Below, piece after piece: positions 46,267 through 53,455 of a DNA stretch of 64,000 nucleotides. Made by a program: the position numbers and the translations under genes. The notes beneath the pieces were generated by a model that made no database searches, was not told the origin of the DNA, and worked only from the letters and a program-made list of their open reading frames with translations. Position 1 is the first letter of the stretch. Every line of letters starts with the position of its first letter. This DNA comes from an uncultured Bacteroidales bacterium (lineage in GTDB: Bacteria; Bacteroidota; Bacteroidia; Bacteroidales; Bacteroidaceae): the NCBI GenBank assembly GCA_902775375.1, contig CACYLU010000005.1, positions 62,001-126,000 of the forward strand, in the 5' to 3' direction.

Positions 46267-47394
46267 ATGAACAACAAGACCAAAGCCTTATTATGGTGTC
46301 TTCTACTCTGCTTCGCCATCGGACTGAAGGCGCAAGCTCCCCTGCAACATCCCTGGCAGGGTGCGAAAGTAGGATTCTTAGGCGACTCTATCTGGGACCC
46401 TAACGCTTATACTGACGTCAAGAAAACATGGAGTTTCCTCAGTGAATGGCTGGGAATTACTCCCTATGTCTATGCCGTAAGTGGCAACGAGTGGACACAC
46501 ATCCGTCATCAGGCCGAGCAACTGAAAGTGCAGCACGGCGATGATGTAGATGCCATTATCGTGTTTGTAGGCACCAATGACTTCCTGGCTGGGGTGCCCA
46601 TCGGCGAATGGTGGACAGAAAAACGCGAGGAGGTGATGCAAGCGGTAGGCCATCCCAAAGCTCCCGTGAATCGTGTGAAACGTACAATGGTAATGAGCGA
46701 CGATACCTACAAAGGACGCATCAACCAGGCCGTGAGCCTGTTGAAGCAGCTCTATCCCACCAAGCAGATTGTGTTGCTGACACCCCTGCATCGTGGCCTT
46801 GCCAACTTCGGCGACCGCAACCTGCAACCCGACGAGAGCTATCAAAACAGTGCCGGTGAATATATCGACGCCTATATCCAGGCATCAAAAGAAGCTGCTG
46901 ATGTATGGGGCATCCCCGTCATCGACCTCAGTGCCCTTTCAGGCTTGAATCCTATGATTGAAGAGCAAGTGCCCTATTTCATCAATGCCGAGACTGACCG
47001 TCTGCATCCCAACACCGCTGGGCACCAGCGAATGGCAGCAACACTCTATTACCAGCTGATGACCCTGCCTGTGCACTTTGACATCGGCAACATACAAACG
47101 CCTGTAGCCACCACAAAGTTCCAAGATGTGCAAGAGCACTCGCCTGAAGTATTTCTGGTGATGTACGACCCGCAAGTGGGCAAAGAACCGTTGCTGAAAG
47201 CTATTCAAGAGTATGGTGCCGAAATCAAATACGATTATAAAACTATCAACGGTATGGCGTTGAGGAAACCAGCCAACAAGACCCTTGAGGAAACCATGCA
47301 ATATTTCAGGAGCGTCAAGGGGGTTACAACGGTGGAATACGACCATGTCACACGCCTTATCAGCCCTGTTAAACCCAAGCCGAGAATAAGATAA
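46267..47394 (+). CDS. Exported SGNH/GDSL hydrolase with C-terminal I9-like domain
   Basis: The 375-residue protein has a signal peptide ending GLKAQ. An SGNH hydrolase domain carries GDSI with S41, the GTNDF block near 102 and a DRLHPNTAGH segment near 243 supplying Asp and His. The last 85 residues (EVFLVMYDPQVGKEPLLKAI, then ngmALRKP and VKGVTTVEYDHV) resemble the subtilisin propeptide/inhibitor I9 fold rather than an esterase extension. SGNH enzymes deacylate glycans or lipids. It lies directly before murQ, which suggests a role on peptidoglycan fragments, an inference. Confidence 0.82.
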   Translation: MNNKTKALLWCLLLCFAIGLKAQAPLQHPWQGAKVGFLGDSIWDPNAYTDVKKTWSFLSEWLGITPYVYAVSGNEWTHIRHQAEQLKVQHGDDVDAIIVFVGTNDFLAGVPIGEWWTEKREEVMQAVGHPKAPVNRVKRTMVMSDDTYKGRINQAVSLLKQLYPTKQIVLLTPLHRGLANFGDRNLQPDESYQNSAGEYIDAYIQASKEAADVWGIPVIDLSALSGLNPMIEEQVPYFINAETDRLHPNTAGHQRMAATLYYQLMTLPVHFDIGNIQTPVATTKFQDVQEHSPEVFLVMYDPQVGKEPLLKAIQEYGAEIKYDYKTINGMALRKPANKTLEETMQYFRSVKGVTTVEYDHVTRLISPVKPKPRIR

Positions 47395-48213
47395 ATGAAC
47401 AAAGAGAACGACATAAGGAATACAGAACTCATCACCGAGCAGCCCTCACGTTTCGACCACTTGGAACAAATGTCGGTACTCGAGCTTTTGCAGCATATCA
47501 ACGAGGAAGACAGAAACGTGGCAAAGGTGGTGAGCCAGGCCATTCCACAGATCGAGGCACTGGTATCAGCCATTGAGCCCAAGATGCGACAAGGAGGCCG
47601 ACTGTTCTATATCGGAGCAGGCACGAGCGGACGCCTGGGCGTGCTTGATGCCAGTGAGTTGCCTCCCACCTTCGGAGTGCCCGAGACGTGGGTAATGGGC
47701 ATCATAGCTGGTGGCGACCAGGCTTTGCGACATGCCGTAGAGCGAGCAGAGGACATCTCCGAGCAAGGATGGAAAGACCTGCTAACGCACCATCCCACCC
47801 AAGACGATTCAGTGATTGGCATAGCAGCTTCTGGCACTACGCCCTATGTGGTGGGTACCATCCGTCAGGCTCGCAAGAACGGACTTCTCACAGGTTGCAT
47901 CACCAGCAATCCCGACACCCCGCTGGCACAAGCGGCTGAATATCCCATCGAGACCATCGTAGGCCCCGAGTTCGTAACAGGCTCTAGCCGCATGAAGAGT
48001 GGTACGGCACAGAAGATGGTGCTGAACATGATATCCACCACCCTGATGATCCGACTCGGTCGCGTGCAGGGCAACCGCATGGTGAACATGCAGCTTACCA
48101 ATGACAAGCTCATCAACCGAGGCACCAGGATGCTGCAAGAATCGTTGGGACTGAGCTATGAAGAAGCCCACAAACGCCTGTTGGAAGCAGGAAGCGTGAG
48201 CCGTTGCCTATAG
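47395..48213 (+). CDS. murQ: N-acetylmuramic acid 6-phosphate etherase
   Basis: The 272-residue SIS-fold enzyme cleaves the lactyl ether of MurNAc-6-phosphate to give GlcNAc-6-phosphate in cell-wall recycling. Family hallmarks are the TEQPSRFDHLEQMSVLELL opening, YIGAGTSGRLGVLDASELPP near 71-90 holding the catalytic glutamate, and EFVTGSSRMKSGTAQKMVLNM. It begins at the base after the stop of the SGNH gene, so the two are co-transcribed. A MurNAc kinase is not seen nearby. Confidence 0.95.
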   Translation: MNKENDIRNTELITEQPSRFDHLEQMSVLELLQHINEEDRNVAKVVSQAIPQIEALVSAIEPKMRQGGRLFYIGAGTSGRLGVLDASELPPTFGVPETWVMGIIAGGDQALRHAVERAEDISEQGWKDLLTHHPTQDDSVIGIAASGTTPYVVGTIRQARKNGLLTGCITSNPDTPLAQAAEYPIETIVGPEFVTGSSRMKSGTAQKMVLNMISTTLMIRLGRVQGNRMVNMQLTNDKLINRGTRMLQESLGLSYEEAHKRLLEAGSVSRCL

Positions 48214-48246
48214 GAACTATAAAATAACTAACATAAAAAACGTATT

Positions 48247-48717
48247 ATGAACAAGAATTTATTACTTACCATTGCGTTCTTAGCCACCATTGCTCTTTCA
48301 TTTACATCGTGCAAGACATCAGAGGAGGCAGTAATTAGCCGACTTGAAAAGCTGTCGGATCGCATAGACAGAAATGGCTCAAGCTTCGACTCTGAAGATT
48401 GGGGCAAAGCCTTCAAGGATCTTGAGAAGATTCACCAAGACATGAAAGACTGCGATTTTACCAGCGAGCAACTAAAACAGGTGGTACGTGCCGACGGCAA
48501 ACTTACTGCCACCATCGCCAAGAAGGGTGCCAAAGTACTGAGCAAAGAAGGTGCAGGCCTCTTGAAGGAGTTAAGTTCCATTGCCAAAGAGTTCCAGGAA
48601 GGCATCATGGATATCTTCAACGAAGAAGACCTCAAAGAGCTTGAAGACGAGTTCGAGGATGTATTGAAGGACATCGAAAACGACTGGGAGAAAGAAGACA
48701 AAGAGGAAACAGAATAA
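48247..48717 (+). CDS. Small lipoprotein of unknown function
   Basis: The 156-residue protein has a lipoprotein signal (MNKNLLLTIAFLATIALSFTSC) followed by a mostly helical, acidic chain ending in EDVLKDIENDWEKEDKEETE. A central GKLTATIAKKGAKVLSKEG segment is lysine-rich. No domain is recognised. It follows murQ by 33 bp and may be the last gene of that operon. Confidence 0.7.
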   Translation: MNKNLLLTIAFLATIALSFTSCKTSEEAVISRLEKLSDRIDRNGSSFDSEDWGKAFKDLEKIHQDMKDCDFTSEQLKQVVRADGKLTATIAKKGAKVLSKEGAGLLKELSSIAKEFQEGIMDIFNEEDLKELEDEFEDVLKDIENDWEKEDKEETE

Positions 48718-48763
48718 ATCCTTTATCCTACGACTGAACATAGATTATCCCCGCCGATTTGAT

Positions 48764-48802
48764 ATGACCCCAAAAAGTTTTTGTCTAACTTTCGGGGATC
48801 AT
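48764..48802. repeat. Imperfect inverted repeat, terminator or element end
   Basis: ATGACCCC plus AAAAAGTT pairs imperfectly with AACTTT plus CGGGGATCAT. It lies 1 base past the stop of the small minus-strand gene at 48804-48977 and could be its terminator. The shape also resembles the end of an insertion sequence, but no transposase is present. Confidence 0.45.
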
Positions 48803-48803
48803 C

Positions 48804-48977
48804 TCACTTCGGACAGCTTACTGCCCTCTCACCCGTAATCTCACCCAGGAAGGTGTCGATACCGTCCGTCAACTTCAGGGTAACGGCGTTGATCACCTTC
48901 TCCTCCCCTGTTTTCTTGTCATTGTACTTGCGAGTTACCAACTCGCTCTGATTCAAAATTCTTACTGTTGCTTCCAT
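48804..48977 (-). CDS. Small unknown protein, 57 residues
   Basis: An ATG-started frame encodes a 57-residue protein (MEATVRILNQSELVTRKYND through AVSCPK) with balanced hydrophobic and charged residues in beta-strand-like spacing. A consensus -7 box (TACCTTTGC, 49047-49054 minus) lies 70 bases upstream and an inverted repeat follows the stop. Protein-like composition and flanking signals support a real gene. I do not recognise the family. Confidence 0.6.
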   Translation of the reverse strand: MEATVRILNQSELVTRKYNDKKTGEEKVINAVTLKLTDGIDTFLGEITGERAVSCPK

Positions 48978-49046
48978 ATTCTGTTTTTATTTGGAAAACA
49001 CCTGCATGTCCTTGTTACTATTTCCTTTTTATCACTTGTGACGGTG

Positions 49047-49054
49047 CAAAGGTA
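49047..49054 (-). promoter_or_regulatory. Promoter -7 box of the 57-residue gene
   Basis: The minus strand reads TACCTTTG followed by C. Confidence 0.5.
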
Positions 49055-49098
49055 GGGCACATTTCAAGTTGGTAAAAAGAATCGATTTTACCAAAATG

Positions 49099-49572
49099 TT
49101 AAATCTTTCGTATGTGCTCAATTATTTCTTTCAAGGCTTGCATTTGGGAACGTTTCTCGAAGCTCTGTCCCAAGTATCGACGATAAGGACTATCGTGAGT
49201 ATCAGGCTCTAACAGCGCATCAAACTTGGGGTCGCTACGCTGTTCATAGACACCCAGTTCACGCAGTACGCCAATGATGCGTACAACGCTATATTTATCA
49301 AAATCCTTGCATTTGCGAGCCTTGGACTTGGGAATAAGCATGGCATTCAGCTCTTCCGACTGGCATATTTCAGTCCAGAGGGTGACGATAAGCGATTTGT
49401 AATGGGTGGTGACGAACGGCTCTATGCGTAACACGTACGCTTGTACCTTGTTGATGATGGCGCTACTGTCGTGATGGTTATCAGGATATTTTATAATCAG
49501 CCAACCATTGCAGGCTGCCTGATATATCTCGGTGGTATATAGTTTTTCGGGGGGTACTTTGATCTCTGTCAT
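49099..49572 (-). CDS. Conserved hypothetical protein
   Basis: The 157-residue protein (MTEIKVPPEKLYTTEIYQAA...) has no signal, membrane segment or recognised domain. It has a central basic KSKARKCKDFDKYSV and a helical C-terminus. A perfect promoter (49698-49728 minus) is 126 bases upstream, leaving a long leader. An extended reading to 49608 begins with TTG and is not used. Neighbouring HU and 'smalltalk' genes suggest a Bacteroidales accessory locus. Confidence 0.6.
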   Translation of the reverse strand: MTEIKVPPEKLYTTEIYQAACNGWLIIKYPDNHHDSSAIINKVQAYVLRIEPFVTTHYKSLIVTLWTEICQSEELNAMLIPKSKARKCKDFDKYSVVRIIGVLRELGVYEQRSDPKFDALLEPDTHDSPYRRYLGQSFEKRSQMQALKEIIEHIRKI

Positions 49573-49697
49573 TCGCAAAGTTGTTGCGAGAAGAGATCCT
49601 AATAACAATTGGGGTTACCTAGTGAGATTTCTCACTCTACTCATTTTAAAAATATGTTTTGCCGTCATTATCCAGGACGGCTCTGGCTTTGGGCGGC

Positions 49698-49728
49698 AAA
49701 GGTAGGCATTATATTTCACACGGCAAAG
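49698..49728 (-). promoter_or_regulatory. Promoter of the 49099 gene
   Basis: On the minus strand TTTG (49725-49728), 19 bp, TACCTTTG (49698-49705): a full consensus match. Confidence 0.7.
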
Positions 49729-49770
49729 CCTTTAGGCGCTTATTTATCCTGCATTCTGAGATATTTCCAA

Positions 49771-49973
49771 CTTACCCAGTTACCCACTTACCCACTTTGT
49801 ACATCTATGTTTTTTTACAAAGTACAGTTTGAATTTAGAAGATAGAATTTTTTAATAATAATATATAATATATATAATATATTATATATTATTATTAAAG
49901 GAAATATGAAGGTAAGATGATGGAACCTCAGAATGTAAATGTCAAAAGTGGGTAACTGGGTAAGTGGGTAACT
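49771..49973. repeat. Opposed TTACCCA arrays around an AT palindrome
   Basis: Three tandem 8-bp units (core TTACCCA) at 49771-49797 are mirrored by reverse-complement units (core TGGGTAA) at 49948-49973. Between them is a near-perfect AT-only palindrome, 49851-49899: 23-bp arms with a 3-base loop. A further array in the left orientation occurs at 58484-58520. No gene is encoded. This may be a binding region for a DNA-processing protein or a mobile-element end. Confidence 0.75.
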
Positions 49974-49995
49974 CATGACTTTAAGCAGCCCATAA

Positions 49996-50056
49996 CTTTG
50001 GAATAACCAAACTGCACGTTTGGAAAAATCGAACCTGGGGTTTGGAATAACCGAAC
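49996..50056. repeat. Three inverted-repeat units at exact 22-bp period
   Basis: Units at 49996-50012, 50018-50034 and 50040-50056 each have a GTTTGG-like left half, an A/T-rich spacer and a CCAAAC- or CGAAC-type right half. The spacing is exactly two helical turns, suggesting cooperative protein binding on one face of the DNA. The remainder of 49573-50317 shows no gene. Confidence 0.65.
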
Positions 50057-50164
50057 TCCCTGCGCCTCGAAAGCCCTCTCCCACATCTTTTGGAAACCCT
50101 CATAGCCCACCAGGGGGATGTCCCTTTATTTTAGATACAAATATGCGTTTTTTAGCTAATAAAA

Positions 50165-50196
50165 TTTGCGTATATCAAAAATAATTACTATCTTTG
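50165..50196 (+). promoter_or_regulatory. Promoter of the HU gene
   Basis: TTTG at 50165-50168, a 20-bp spacer and TATCTTTG at 50189-50196 form a full consensus promoter with a leader of about 115 nt. Confidence 0.75.
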
Positions 50197-50212
50197 CATC
50201 AAAGATGCAAAA
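50193..50212. promoter_or_regulatory. Palindromic operator-like site at the HU transcription start
   Basis: TTTGCATC AAA GATGCAAA is a perfect 8-bp inverted repeat with a 3-base centre. It overlaps the end of the -7 box and the predicted transcription start. It could be a repressor site or a 5' RNA hairpin. Confidence 0.55.
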
Positions 50213-50317
50213 CCAATAGTAAAGTCGCGAATTTCACATCTGGTTTGCACCTCTCTCGCCTCAAGGAAAACGTTCGAAGGAAGTGGCTCGCTTCAAACTT
50301 TCAAACTTTTTATTAAA

Positions 50318-50953
50318 ATGGCAAAATCAAAAATTGCGCTCGGAATCAATCTCCGAATGAACAAAATCAGTGGTAATTCTGGCTACGGCAAGTATTACCC
50401 AGAAGTAGACCGTCAACAGACGCTCTCATTGCGAGGCTTCGCACAGCACATGGTGGATCATGGCTCACGCTGGAACCGTGGCGAACTGGAGAGTGTGCTC
50501 TATCAAATCACCGAGTGTCTGCCCGAGTTGATAGCACAGGGCGTACCTGTACAGTTGGGCAACCTAGGTACCTTCTACCCTACAGCAAAGGTAGCCAAGA
50601 ATGCGGCTGTATCTACCATCGAAGAGATGGACGGCCTGAACCCTAACACGCTAGTACAGGGTATCCGCATCCGCTTCAAGCCAGATGCCTCTAAGGAGGA
50701 CAACCTGTGTGGTCCTGCATTCAAGAACTCCTGCTCTCTGGAACTGCGCAACATCGTGGATACCGAGAAGGTGACTGTAGAAGGCAAGATTCGCACCGTG
50801 CAGACCCTCTTGCCTATCTCTACCGCAGTGGCACAGACCCGTGCCGATGGCGGCAGTGCACCAAGCACTGGTGGCAATACTGGTGGTAATACCGGTGGTA
50901 ACACTGGCGGAAACGGCGGTGGTAACAACGGTGGCGACGACATGCAGATTTAA
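50318..50953 (+). CDS. HU-family (HU-like) DNA-binding protein with glycine-rich tail
   Basis: The 211-residue protein has a Bacteroidetes HU-type domain: VDRQQTLSLRGFAQHMVDHG, then GELESVLYQITECLPELIAQG and QLGNLGTFYPTAKV. A linker and a low-complexity tail of TGGN repeats end the protein. It lacks the short compact form of housekeeping HU and matches the larger accessory type. In many Bacteroidales such genes lie beside a VirE/DUF3987 primase-like gene, a 'smalltalk' gene and an amidase. Here only 'smalltalk' follows. Confidence 0.85.
   Translation: MAKSKIALGINLRMNKISGNSGYGKYYPEVDRQQTLSLRGFAQHMVDHGSRWNRGELESVLYQITECLPELIAQGVPVQLGNLGTFYPTAKVAKNAAVSTIEEMDGLNPNTLVQGIRIRFKPDASKEDNLCGPAFKNSCSLELRNIVDTEKVTVEGKIRTVQTLLPISTAVAQTRADGGSAPSTGGNTGGNTGGNTGGNGGGNNGGDDMQI
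50866..50940 (+). repeat. TGGN-encoding tandem repeat
   Basis: About five degenerate 12-bp units encode Thr-Gly-Gly-Asn or variants at the C-terminus of the HU-like protein. The copy number may vary between strains. Confidence 0.7.
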
Positions 50954-51033
50954 TGCTCGAGAGCCGAAATGGATGTGTGTAGGCGGCATATCTGCTCGCG
51001 GTCAGCTGCCGACACATCCATAAGGCGAAAAGC

Positions 51034-51080
51034 TTATTAATTATTAATTCTCAATTATCAATTTTCAATTCTCAATTTTA
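51034..51080. repeat. TCAATT/TTAATT low-complexity repeat
   Basis: A run of ATTAATTCTCAATTATC-like units lies before the smalltalk gene. It is an A/T-rich tandem repeat of a kind common between Bacteroidales genes. Confidence 0.55.
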
Positions 51081-51084
51081 TAAA

Positions 51085-51201
51085 ATGAAAAACAAAGATT
51101 TTTGGAAATCGGTTATCCAACTGGTAATATCGGTTCTTACGGCAGCACTGACTGCCATCAGCACTACTTCGTGCATGGGACATGGTCCTGTATTCTTCTG
51201 A
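51085..51201 (+). CDS. 'Smalltalk' family small protein
   Basis: A 38-residue frame begins MKNKDFWKSVIQLVISVLTA and continues with a short hydrophobic helix and ISTTSCMG. The opening MKNKDFWK followed by one membrane-like helix is characteristic of the tiny Bacteroidales proteins named 'smalltalk', which usually sit between an HU-like gene and an amidase. Function is unknown. The HU gene upstream fits; no amidase is present. A terminator follows at 51220. Confidence 0.78.
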   Translation: MKNKDFWKSVIQLVISVLTAALTAISTTSCMGHGPVFF

Positions 51202-51219
51202 AAAGAAGCACATAAATAG

Positions 51220-51257
51220 AAATCCGGTAAGTAAAAACTTATCGGATTTCATTTTTT
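51220..51257 (+). terminator. Terminator after the smalltalk gene
   Basis: AAATCCGGTAAGT (51220-51232) pairs with ACTTATCGGATTT (51237-51249), followed by CATTTTTT. Confidence 0.8.
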
Positions 51258-51349
51258 AGGTCAAAATTATTGACCGCAAATCTTCTTCAGTAAAAAAAAA
51301 TGTGCTTATTATATTCCTACCAAATATTTGCTCGTCTATTTTCGCACCA

Positions 51350-51389
51350 TATAAAAAGTGCACCACCAATTATTATCGTGGTACACTTT
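51350..51389 (-). terminator. Terminator of RM island 2
   Basis: AAAGTG and ACCAC pair with GTGGT and CACTTT around an AT loop. On the minus strand the right arm is followed by TTTTTATA. It lies 26 bp beyond the stop of the GIY-YIG gene. CAATTATTAT occurs three times here (about 51367, 51389 and 51410). Confidence 0.65.
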
Positions 51390-51415
51390 CAATTATTATT
51401 TACAGGTTACAATTA

Positions 51416-52243
51416 TTATTCCAATTGCTTTCTGTACACAGCATCCAAAGTTTGCCCATCTTTGTCTTTCCAGACGAGCCAACCGTTATTGCTGCTACCA
51501 ATGCAGAAGTCGGCAGCAGTGCTGGGGCTTGGAAAAGTCTTGTCTGATTCCAATTCCAACTTTTCACCTTTGCTTATGGTATAATCTTTAAGAAGATTCT
51601 CACGCTTCTCTTTCCATGTAAACGATGGGACAGATGATTTGGCGATAATACTACCCTTTAAGACTGTGAATCCATTAGCATCATAGAAACCTCTCGCATC
51701 ACAGCCACGCCCTTTTGTATAGAACAGATGTTCTTCCTTTGGCTTTGCTACATCAAAGATATTACAGCCAATAAAGGAAGTGAGGAACTTCACATCTTCA
51801 AAGAATCCCTCCATATCATCCTTTCTGTATTCTGGGAGATTAGGTGCTTTAGGCGTCTGTTTGTTTTCATTCAATACGAAAGTGTTTGAAGCCTTTGCCT
51901 CTGTGATGGCTCGGTGCTCCAAGTATTGCACATCAGCCTTTGTCATAGCTGCATCTTTCGAGATAAAGAGCAATGCCTTTTGCCAAAACGCTTTTTTACT
52001 ATCGTGATCTTTCACCCGTTCACGGAAATTCTCCGTCTCTCCAATGTATGCCTTTGGCTTTGTTGCTTCATCCTCACCCAACAAGATATAAAAAGCAGGG
52101 GTTTGTAACTCCTGTCGCTCATTCAGAATTGAAAGATTAGAACGAGGAATCACATACATCTGGCAAATCTTATTGCTGATGAACACATATTGAGTCCCTT
52201 TCGGATCTCCGTCTATCAAATATGTTGTTACTGTCTTGCCCAT
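51416..52243 (-). CDS. GIY-YIG nuclease-family protein with DUF4357 domain
   Basis: In this 275-residue protein FYILLG at 51-56 and AYIGETENFRERVKDH at 65-80 form a GIY-YIG-like core with the conserved arginine. The C-terminal ADFCIGSSNNGWLVWKDKDG segment is a DUF4357 domain, a frequent companion in RM-linked proteins. It is the last gene of RM island 2, 16 bp after the beta-class methyltransferase. It is probably the nuclease partner of that enzyme, which is an inference. Confidence 0.82.
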   Translation of the reverse strand: MGKTVTTYLIDGDPKGTQYVFISNKICQMYVIPRSNLSILNERQELQTPAFYILLGEDEATKPKAYIGETENFRERVKDHDSKKAFWQKALLFISKDAAMTKADVQYLEHRAITEAKASNTFVLNENKQTPKAPNLPEYRKDDMEGFFEDVKFLTSFIGCNIFDVAKPKEEHLFYTKGRGCDARGFYDANGFTVLKGSIIAKSSVPSFTWKEKRENLLKDYTISKGEKLELESDKTFPSPSTAADFCIGSSNNGWLVWKDKDGQTLDAVYRKQLE

Positions 52244-52259
52244 AATATCACATTAAAAT

Positions 52260-53453
52260 TTATTCGTCGAAGAAATCCTCCAATGGACGTATTCTTGCAC
52301 GATACGTATTGATTTTGTTTTTCAAATTTGGGGTCTTTGGAAAACTTATCTCGTGAGAATTGTCAAAATTGAAAACTGCATAATAGGGGGAATGTTCAGG
52401 ATGGAACCCATATCCTTCCAGCGTTTCTTTTGACCAGATTTTAAATGTCCCTTTCGACCTCAGTCTGAACAAGTGAGTGTCTTCTCCATTTGTGTGGAGT
52501 AAAACATATTGCATTCTTTCAAAACCATAAGTAACCAATACAGAACCTTTCGAATCGCCAATCCTTACATAACAGATACCTGTTTCCATCATCTTTGATT
52601 TTAATTCAGGACGAGCATGATTGACAAGAACCATAACCTGTTCAGGATCCTCTTCCATTCTTTGTTTCATTTCAAGGAAATGGGTTGGATTATTTATCTG
52701 TTCTTTTCTTTTTATGCTCAGATTAAGGAAATCCTTACTTTCGTCAATTCCAACATATTGCCGCCCCATCAGGTTTGCTGCAATACCTGTTGTCGAACTA
52801 CCGGCGAAAGGATCAAGAATTCTATCTCCAATATTTGTTGAAGCCAGGATTGCTCTGTATAAAAGACGAAGAGGCTTTTGTGTTGGATGTTTACCATTTT
52901 GCTTCTCCCATGCGCTTGCTGCTGACAGTTTCCAAACATCTTGCATCTGAACGTCACCATTTATTTTCATTAGCGTGTCCATATTAAACGTATAGTCCTT
53001 ACAACTTCTACGTGTAGCCCATATTAAATATTCAGCACAGAAATTAAATCGCTTATCTGATAAAGTCACAGGAGGATCTGGTTTCTGCCATACTATAATA
53101 TTGATGATTTTGAAGCCTAGTTCATCAAGACATTTCTCTACAGAGAAAATGTTGTGATACGTTCCACAAACCCAAATTGTTCCATTCGGTTTAAGTAATT
53201 TGGTACAAGGCTCAAGCCATTTTCTATTGAAAGTATCTTTTTCGTCTCTTGAGCGAACTCGATCCCACAGACCTTTGTCGAATTTGATATATTGCCCATT
53301 CACATTTACTTTTCCATTTCCCGTTGAAAGGAAGTATGGAGGGTCTGCAAATATCATATCGAAAGATCCATCTATTTGATGGAGCAGTTCAAACGTATCA
53401 CCTTGGTAAAGGGTAAAGTCGCTATTCTCCGTATGATAATATGATGATAACAT
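52260..53453 (-). CDS. Beta-class site-specific DNA methyltransferase (DpnA/MboII-like)
   Basis: The 397-residue enzyme has catalytic DPPY at 37-40 before the AdoMet motif DPFAGSS at 214-220, the beta-class order of N6-adenine or N4-cytosine methyltransferases such as DpnA. HPTQKPLRL precedes motif I, as expected. An extra C-terminal domain of about 130 residues (from QEMEEDPEQ-like MKQRMEEDPEQVMVL onward) may read the target or contact a partner. It lies 2 bp after the HNH gene. Confidence 0.9.
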   Translation of the reverse strand: MLSSYYHTENSDFTLYQGDTFELLHQIDGSFDMIFADPPYFLSTGNGKVNVNGQYIKFDKGLWDRVRSRDEKDTFNRKWLEPCTKLLKPNGTIWVCGTYHNIFSVEKCLDELGFKIINIIVWQKPDPPVTLSDKRFNFCAEYLIWATRRSCKDYTFNMDTLMKINGDVQMQDVWKLSAASAWEKQNGKHPTQKPLRLLYRAILASTNIGDRILDPFAGSSTTGIAANLMGRQYVGIDESKDFLNLSIKRKEQINNPTHFLEMKQRMEEDPEQVMVLVNHARPELKSKMMETGICYVRIGDSKGSVLVTYGFERMQYVLLHTNGEDTHLFRLRSKGTFKIWSKETLEGYGFHPEHSPYYAVFNFDNSHEISFPKTPNLKNKINTYRARIRPLEDFFDE

Positions 53454-53455
53454 TC

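Noticed and set aside
48764-48802. Insertion-sequence end
   Set aside because: No transposase or second end is visible; a terminator for the small gene explains it equally well.
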